A DNA stretch of 35,199 nt from Rhodopirellula sp. (GTDB lineage: Bacteria; Planctomycetota; Planctomycetia; Pirellulales; Thermoguttaceae): NCBI GenBank assembly GCA_012728855.1, contig JAAYEH010000663.1, positions 1 to 35,199 of the forward strand, written 5' to 3'. Shown here piece by piece: positions 32,201 to 35,199 of this stretch (the stretch's first letter is position 1; each line of letters begins with the position of its first letter). Below the pieces are notes generated by a model, which saw nothing but the letters and a program-made list of their open reading frames with translations, was not told where the DNA came from and did not search any database. The position numbers and the translations under genes were made by a program.

Positions 32201-32618
32201 CGCTGCCCACTGCCATGACGCCGCCCGCGCTGCGGTTGTACCCGAGACGGTCGACCTTCTCCAGATCGTTGACCCGCAGCCAGCAACAGAGCGTAAACCC
32301 GCTATCCGGGATGTGGATGGCGGGCCCCCGCAACAGGCCATGGAAAATGTTGATCGCCTTCTGCCCTGGCCAGTATCCTTCCCTTGCCGTGAGCACACCC
32401 TTGTCCGGCCCAGGTTCGAATTTCAGGTCCGAGTTGGCCGGCCCATCGAAGTCATACCAGGCGATCGAGTCCGGTCTCGCCCGCAGTTTGTCTCGCAAGG
32501 CCGCCTGCGTGGCTTGCAGGTCGGGTAGATCCAAGGCAGCAGCCGGCATCCCCTCGGCATTGCCGAAGCACAGCAAGCAGCAGAGCAACGCAGAATGGTT
32601 TAGCACTGCTGTAAACAT
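29034..32618 (-). CDS. Secreted LamG plus parallel beta-helix protein (GH141-like), 3' end frameshifted
   Basis: The product has 1194 residues. A signal peptide (MFTAVLNHSALLCCLLCFG) is followed by a LamG/concanavalin-like domain (about 45-245; SGFTLCCWLRV, GHWHHVAITWDRETLAMWIDG). A helical TPR-like segment spans about 255-400. A right-handed beta-helix (about 415-1115) begins LFVAPDGDDANPGT, PLRTLERARDAVREV and has repeated strands such as NRVENNVFHRCF and NITVYGNIFQRFH. This entry sequence is shared with GH141-like and other polysaccharide-active beta-helix proteins, so glycan cleavage in the periplasm or outside is likely. I cannot assign the substrate. ATG 32618 is preferred over in-frame ATG 32693 because it gives a clean signal peptide and has AAAGGA 9 nt upstream. 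The last 55 or so residues (RRGDARLPCKPGHVADRH onward) come from a frameshift; the true tail is a CBM9-like domain in the next frame. Confidence 0.85.
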   Translation of the reverse strand: MFTAVLNHSALLCCLLCFGNAEGMPAAALDLPDLQATQAALRDKLRARPDSIAWYDFDGPANSDLKFEPGPDKGVLTAREGYWPGQKAINIFHGLLRGPAIHIPDSGFTLCCWLRVNDLEKVDRLGYNRSAGGVMAVGSGYYHGWRMAVTPGSSTLSFELGRPEVGARRLASTGYLTTGHWHHVAITWDRETLAMWIDGILRAESEVAMAYHRGPEGAWFRIGECDSGLGVLNVDIADVGIFGTALPAEFLQALGDPDLQSRKEITRFFAQVVPPSGRGEDEDSYRRQFAPFLARSGSEGPPALEAARSMARLRVAESFRREGLLAEATRSYTELADDDSAALHHRAQAMLALGDIERDQRKYASAREAYRKMQEFFVARHEAFRAAAIERLREIDSLADGEPLRDDRRRRIDRISHPASRLFVAPDGDDANPGTDERPLRTLERARDAVREVKRAGPLPDGGVAVLLKAGVYPRETESFVLSADDSGTLAAPVVYQAAPGATPILRGGRVIRGFAPLTDPVGRKRIPAAAQQHVRQIDLKAAGVADFGVLRPRGKSIGGKDDPNAPAHLELFFNGEPMPLARWPNDTRKMSERFTTVELSGQETEKDHGRTVARESDVFSYSNPRQDAWADESDAWVFGCWQYLFYGSYMKVAGVDAQKRTIRVDWNRTTPYELKRREFALGAPYQGINLLCELDAPGEWHLDRDRGVLFFWPPGDLAESETIVSILEQPLIRLDGASHVVFRGLTLEAGRQHGVVIQDGESVLLAGCVFRNLGVTGVEIGGGTNHEVVGCDLAYLGDAGIKVSGGNREDLTPSGHVIENCHIHHFARWNRIGYQAGVEMSGVGNRVSHCLVNDAPHQAFLVHGNDNVLEYSEIHDVCHEAGDAGAYYMYGEVSVGALLELGQVVRYNYWHDLPHNETFKKVANDTRRGIYIDSFNSNITVYGNIFQRFHAKSGAVFFGACDNRVENNVFHRCFTGVNLSDRTYLYGLVNKPPNFPVDTYVAKAAANPVWARRYPRLTQFPRQAADTSIFLQGNVVARNLVYECETFLLGSDRTRGLARIEQNWTEGDPRFQDPNHGDFSLRADSPVFAACDFEPLPLDRIGLYQDELRATWPVGHESGLYETRLVDDEAIKPVVRRGDARLPCKPGHVADRHRWLAGAGRMGRIGEGGGGGRQSHAREHTDRGPPQLPLASP

Positions 32619-32742
32619 GGAAACACGTCCTTTCCCTGTCGCAAGGTCATATGCCGCAGCATTGAAGCTAGCGAGGCAGCCACCCCGGGTCAAGAACGGC
32701 CCTGCCCGGCCGACCGGCTCCCTGGAATCCGTGATCGGCGAC

Positions 32743-32751
32743 TGCTAGAAT
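32743..32751 (+). promoter_or_regulatory. Possible extended -10 promoter of the esterase-like gene
   Basis: TGCTAGAAT is a TGn extension plus TAGAAT, 5 of 6 matches to TATAAT. A weak TGGAAT lies 17 nt upstream as a -35. Start of transcription would be near 32758, giving an untranslated leader of about 134 nt. It sits in the 273-nt region between two divergent secreted carbohydrate-related genes. Confidence 0.4.
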
Positions 32752-32877
32752 GGCGCCCGGCCGCAAGCCCCGGCTCGTTGGCTGTGCATGGCACAACTCG
32801 TCGAAGCATGGTTGTCACGACTTGGCCGTGTTTGTCGACTGGAGGCCTTACCTTGACCATCATGAACGAACAGGAAC

Positions 32878-32883
32878 GGGAGG
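32878..32883 (+). promoter_or_regulatory. Ribosome binding site deciding the esterase-like start
   Basis: GGGAGG is 8 nt before ATG 32892. Two earlier in-frame ATGs (32778 and 32862) lack a well-spaced site, and only the 32892 start puts the hydrophobic signal peptide near the N-terminus. Confidence 0.7.
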
Positions 32884-32891
32884 CTTTGAAA

Positions 32892-34940
32892 ATGACCAAT
32901 CCAGCAGGCCCGACGGCCACGACCGTCATCTGTTTTCTTGTGATGCTCCTGTCCTGTTTCGCTGGCCCGCAGCAGAGTGCAGCGGGCATTCTGGAATACC
33001 TCGGTTCGATGGCGGATCGACTGACCACTGAACGGAAGCCGCCCGCGACGCTGGCTGAATGGCAAGGGGGCCGAGAGGAACTCCGAAAACGGTACATGGA
33101 AATCATCGGTCTTGATCCACTTCCGGAAAAGACTCCGCTCAACGCACAGCTTGTGGGGGATGCCGTTGATCTGGACCACTGTACTTTCCAACGAGTCGTA
33201 TTTGAAAGCCGCCCGAAGGTTTTTGTGGCAGCTCACCTCTATATTCCCAAAGACGTTTCCTTTCCCGTTCCCGCTGTGATTTATGTCCCCGGCCACAGCA
33301 GGAGAGATGCCTACAGGGCCCATCCTCGCACTTATGCTGAGAATGGTTTTGTGTCGCTGGCCCTGCCCATGGTCGGTGAAGAGGGGAAGCGCGGCGCCGG
33401 ATGGGGCAAGTGCGGAGAATATGGGCCTATCCGGGGGCATTTCAACTGGTACAGTACGGGCTATTCCGCAATCGGCCCTTCGGTCTGGGACGGGATCCGT
33501 GCCGTGGACTACCTTCTGACGCTCAAGGATGGCCGTGGGAACGCGATGGTGGACAACGACAAGATCGGAATGGCCGGTCTGTCAGGCGGTTCGGCTCGCA
33601 CCTTCTGGACAGCCATCGCCGACCCACGCATTGCGTGCGCAAGCGCCTCGTGCGGCTTCACCGCGATCAAGGATTACGAACGGCCTGGAGGGATCAATAG
33701 TACGTGCGACGTGCATCTGTTCTACAATTGCTTTGGCCTGAGCTATGGGGAACTATACAGCCTGATTGCGCCGCGGGCATTGCTCGTTCAGCATGGAACG
33801 AAGGACACCCTCTATCCGAACCCGATGCCCGTTGCCGATTATGTCGGAAAGATCTACCAGCTTTACGGGAAACCGGAGAGATTCGAGTTTGCCGTCTATG
33901 AGCAGGGACACAGTTACGGCGGCGGCGTCTGGGATCGTGAGAATTCCTGGATGGACCAATGGCTCCGATCGGGAGACTCGCCGTTGACGATGTACGACCA
34001 GTTCACCACGACGCTCACCTGCTTTCCCAGCGGGGAGCCTGCCGAAATGGCTCATACGGAACGGCTGTTCACGCCGCCGACTCCTGAATGGACCGTTCAC
34101 ACCCAAGAGGAATTCCATCGATTCAAACAGACTCTCATGGGATGCCTTCGCGGCAGCGTGATCCGGACCGCTTTTGAAGACATCGATGCCCAACTGCGAA
34201 CCGTGGGAAGAAACGAGTATCCCGGATACTACGTGGAACGCAAAGAGCTGAAGTTGGGCAAGGGAACGCTGACTCACAAAGGTCTCTTCTTCGGCAAGCC
34301 GGGAGAAGCCCGTAAGACAGTGATTCGGCTGGCCGACGGTGAAATCGACGAAATCTCTCTCGCCGCCTTCTATCGCGACGCCTGCCTTGAAGCCGGGGTC
34401 AACCTGTTTTGTGTGGAGATCACCGGAATCGGAGGAAACGCGTGGTCGACGGCGAACCGCTATTTGTTCGACCGTTTCGCACAGCTTGTGGGCCATACGA
34501 AATGCTCGCTGCGGATCAACGACGTTCTCGCCGCGGTCAAGACGATCTCCGCAGAGGAGGAGGTAGATCCCCGGGGTATCTATTTGTGGGGCAAAGGGAG
34601 CCTTGCTGTACCGGTGATTTACAGCGCCGCGGTGAACAGCCAGATAGCCGGTGTGGTGTTGGAAGACGCGCCCGATCGCCATATCGGGATTACTCCCGTC
34701 GAGGCAACCGAATGCGAAACAGCGCTGTTTCACATTCTTAAGTACGCCGATATTCCCCAGGCATGTGGATTGGTCTTTCCCCGCATGACGATTCTGACGG
34801 GAGGCAGACTGGCTGGGTTTCACTGGACAAAAACACTCTACGGAGATCTCGGGGCCGGGCAGAATTTCCTTGAGCACGACGGGTCCGTGAAAGCATTGCT
34901 CAGCGAGATCAAGAATGCGCCGATTGTCCAAACAGAGTAG
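32892..34940 (+). CDS. Secreted tandem alpha/beta-hydrolase, acetyl-xylan-esterase-like
   Basis: The product has 682 residues with a signal peptide (TTVICFLVMLLSCFAGP, cleavage near SAA-G). The first half (about 60-420) is a complete alpha/beta-hydrolase: strand AVIYVPGHSRRD, nucleophile elbow GLSGGS with Ser231, acid Asp305 in VQHGTKDTLYP, and His340 in EQGHSYGG. It fits the acetyl-xylan-esterase/dienelactone-hydrolase-like group that deacylates plant or algal polysaccharides. The second half (about 445-682) looks like another hydrolase fold, but its elbow reads WGKGSLA with Gly569 where the Ser should be, so it is probably inactive and structural. Divergent from the beta-helix gene, it is a likely partner in breaking down one polysaccharide. 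Other esterase or peptidase specificities cannot be excluded. Confidence 0.85.
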   Translation: MTNPAGPTATTVICFLVMLLSCFAGPQQSAAGILEYLGSMADRLTTERKPPATLAEWQGGREELRKRYMEIIGLDPLPEKTPLNAQLVGDAVDLDHCTFQRVVFESRPKVFVAAHLYIPKDVSFPVPAVIYVPGHSRRDAYRAHPRTYAENGFVSLALPMVGEEGKRGAGWGKCGEYGPIRGHFNWYSTGYSAIGPSVWDGIRAVDYLLTLKDGRGNAMVDNDKIGMAGLSGGSARTFWTAIADPRIACASASCGFTAIKDYERPGGINSTCDVHLFYNCFGLSYGELYSLIAPRALLVQHGTKDTLYPNPMPVADYVGKIYQLYGKPERFEFAVYEQGHSYGGGVWDRENSWMDQWLRSGDSPLTMYDQFTTTLTCFPSGEPAEMAHTERLFTPPTPEWTVHTQEEFHRFKQTLMGCLRGSVIRTAFEDIDAQLRTVGRNEYPGYYVERKELKLGKGTLTHKGLFFGKPGEARKTVIRLADGEIDEISLAAFYRDACLEAGVNLFCVEITGIGGNAWSTANRYLFDRFAQLVGHTKCSLRINDVLAAVKTISAEEEVDPRGIYLWGKGSLAVPVIYSAAVNSQIAGVVLEDAPDRHIGITPVEATECETALFHILKYADIPQACGLVFPRMTILTGGRLAGFHWTKTLYGDLGAGQNFLEHDGSVKALLSEIKNAPIVQTE

Positions 34941-35076
34941 GCATCGGTTCGAGAAAGTCCGCCTCAACTGTCGATCCAACCGGCCGCCGTCAGTCTCTTG
35001 CAGTTTTTTCCGCGTTCTTGATTCTGGAGCAAGAATTGGCGAAAATGGCAGCAAGCCTTTGAGAACAGGGCACTTA

Positions 35077-35199
35077 GAGTCTATCCGGAAAGTGCTGTTG
35101 CTGTAAACCTTGATTTCATGGGACATTGTGTGCTCGAGACCGGATAACCCGAAACAGGAGCACGCTGATGAGGACTGAGGCACGGAAGCCCTATCGTAC
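35077..35199 (+). mobile_element. Probable left end of an IS5-like insertion sequence
   Basis: GAGTCTATCCGGAAAG at 35077-35092 has the look of an IS5-family terminal repeat, and it is preceded by TTA, a typical TNA target. About 75 nt further on, a transposase-like frame begins and the window ends. The other end is outside the window, so neither the paired repeat nor the target duplication can be confirmed. Between the esterase stop and this point (34941-35076) I see only a T6 run at 35004-35009 without a convincing hairpin. Confidence 0.45.
35168..35199 (+). CDS. N-terminus of a probable IS5-family transposase (cut by window edge)
   Basis: ATG 35168 follows AGGAG at 7 nt spacing and encodes MRTEARKPYRT. 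IS5-family transposases often open with MRTK.R.PYPTDL, so the start fits, but only eleven residues are visible. The call rests on this short match and on the terminal-repeat-like sequence upstream. Confidence 0.45.
   Translation, partial: MRTEARKPYR

Noticed and set aside
32778..32891. Earlier starts of the esterase-like gene at 32778 and 32862
   Set aside because: Neither has a well-spaced ribosome site, and both would bury the signal peptide 30-40 residues inside the protein.
33753..35183. Minus-strand open frame of 476 codons
   Set aside because: It is antisense to the esterase-like gene and extends into the putative IS end; no family resemblance.

Overview
The window is GC-rich bacterial DNA. 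It most likely comes from a planctomycete (Planctomycetota, perhaps Pirellulales), although no rRNA or other phylogenetic marker is present to confirm this. The evidence is the giant, repeat-built protein gene with an LEPR-XLL-like N-terminal motif (LEERTLLS) and SdrD_B-like units ending in AG...DFGN, together with a large parallel beta-helix polysaccharide enzyme and a sparse gene layout. I saw no tRNA, rRNA or CRISPR array.

Left two thirds (1-22691, minus strand): one uninterrupted reading frame of at least 7563 codons that starts at 22691 and runs off the left edge. From N to C terminus it encodes a basic leader with the LEPR-XLL-like motif, a subtilisin-type (S8) protease with Asp318/His374/Asn477/Ser713, and then four successive blocks. 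Each block opens with an SdrD_B-like unit and closes with an AG...DFGN strand. Between these lie, in order, a YVTN-type propeller array, a seven-repeat PD40/TolB-like propeller, a zinc-metallopeptidase-like HETGH domain, and a 14-repeat lactonase-type propeller. Seven near-identical Ig-like repeats follow, then a composite module (cap, 14 LVIVD repeats, acidic cap, Big_5 Ig domains) that occurs twice in full and begins a third time at the window edge. It reads as an extracellular or surface giant with two predicted protease domains and at least nine propellers' worth of repeats.

Middle (23102-25357, minus): the housekeeping 23S rRNA methyltransferase rlmKL. It has an extended -10 promoter so close to its ATG that the transcript is probably leaderless. 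A hairpin lies between rlmKL and the giant gene.

Right third: on the plus strand, a nitrilase-superfamily amidohydrolase overlaps a 3'-truncated gene resembling the cobalamin-dependent methionine synthase activation domain. A secreted propeller-like protein with a very strong ribosome binding site follows. Facing it on the minus strand is a secreted LamG plus parallel beta-helix protein (GH141-like) whose 3' end is frameshifted and whose CBM9-like tail is cut short. Divergent from that gene is a secreted tandem alpha/beta-hydrolase (acetyl-xylan-esterase-like). The last two probably act together on a polysaccharide. At the right edge an IS5-like insertion sequence seems to begin. The two broken genes flanking the propeller-like gene suggest a rearrangement scar at about 27.0-28.95 kb.
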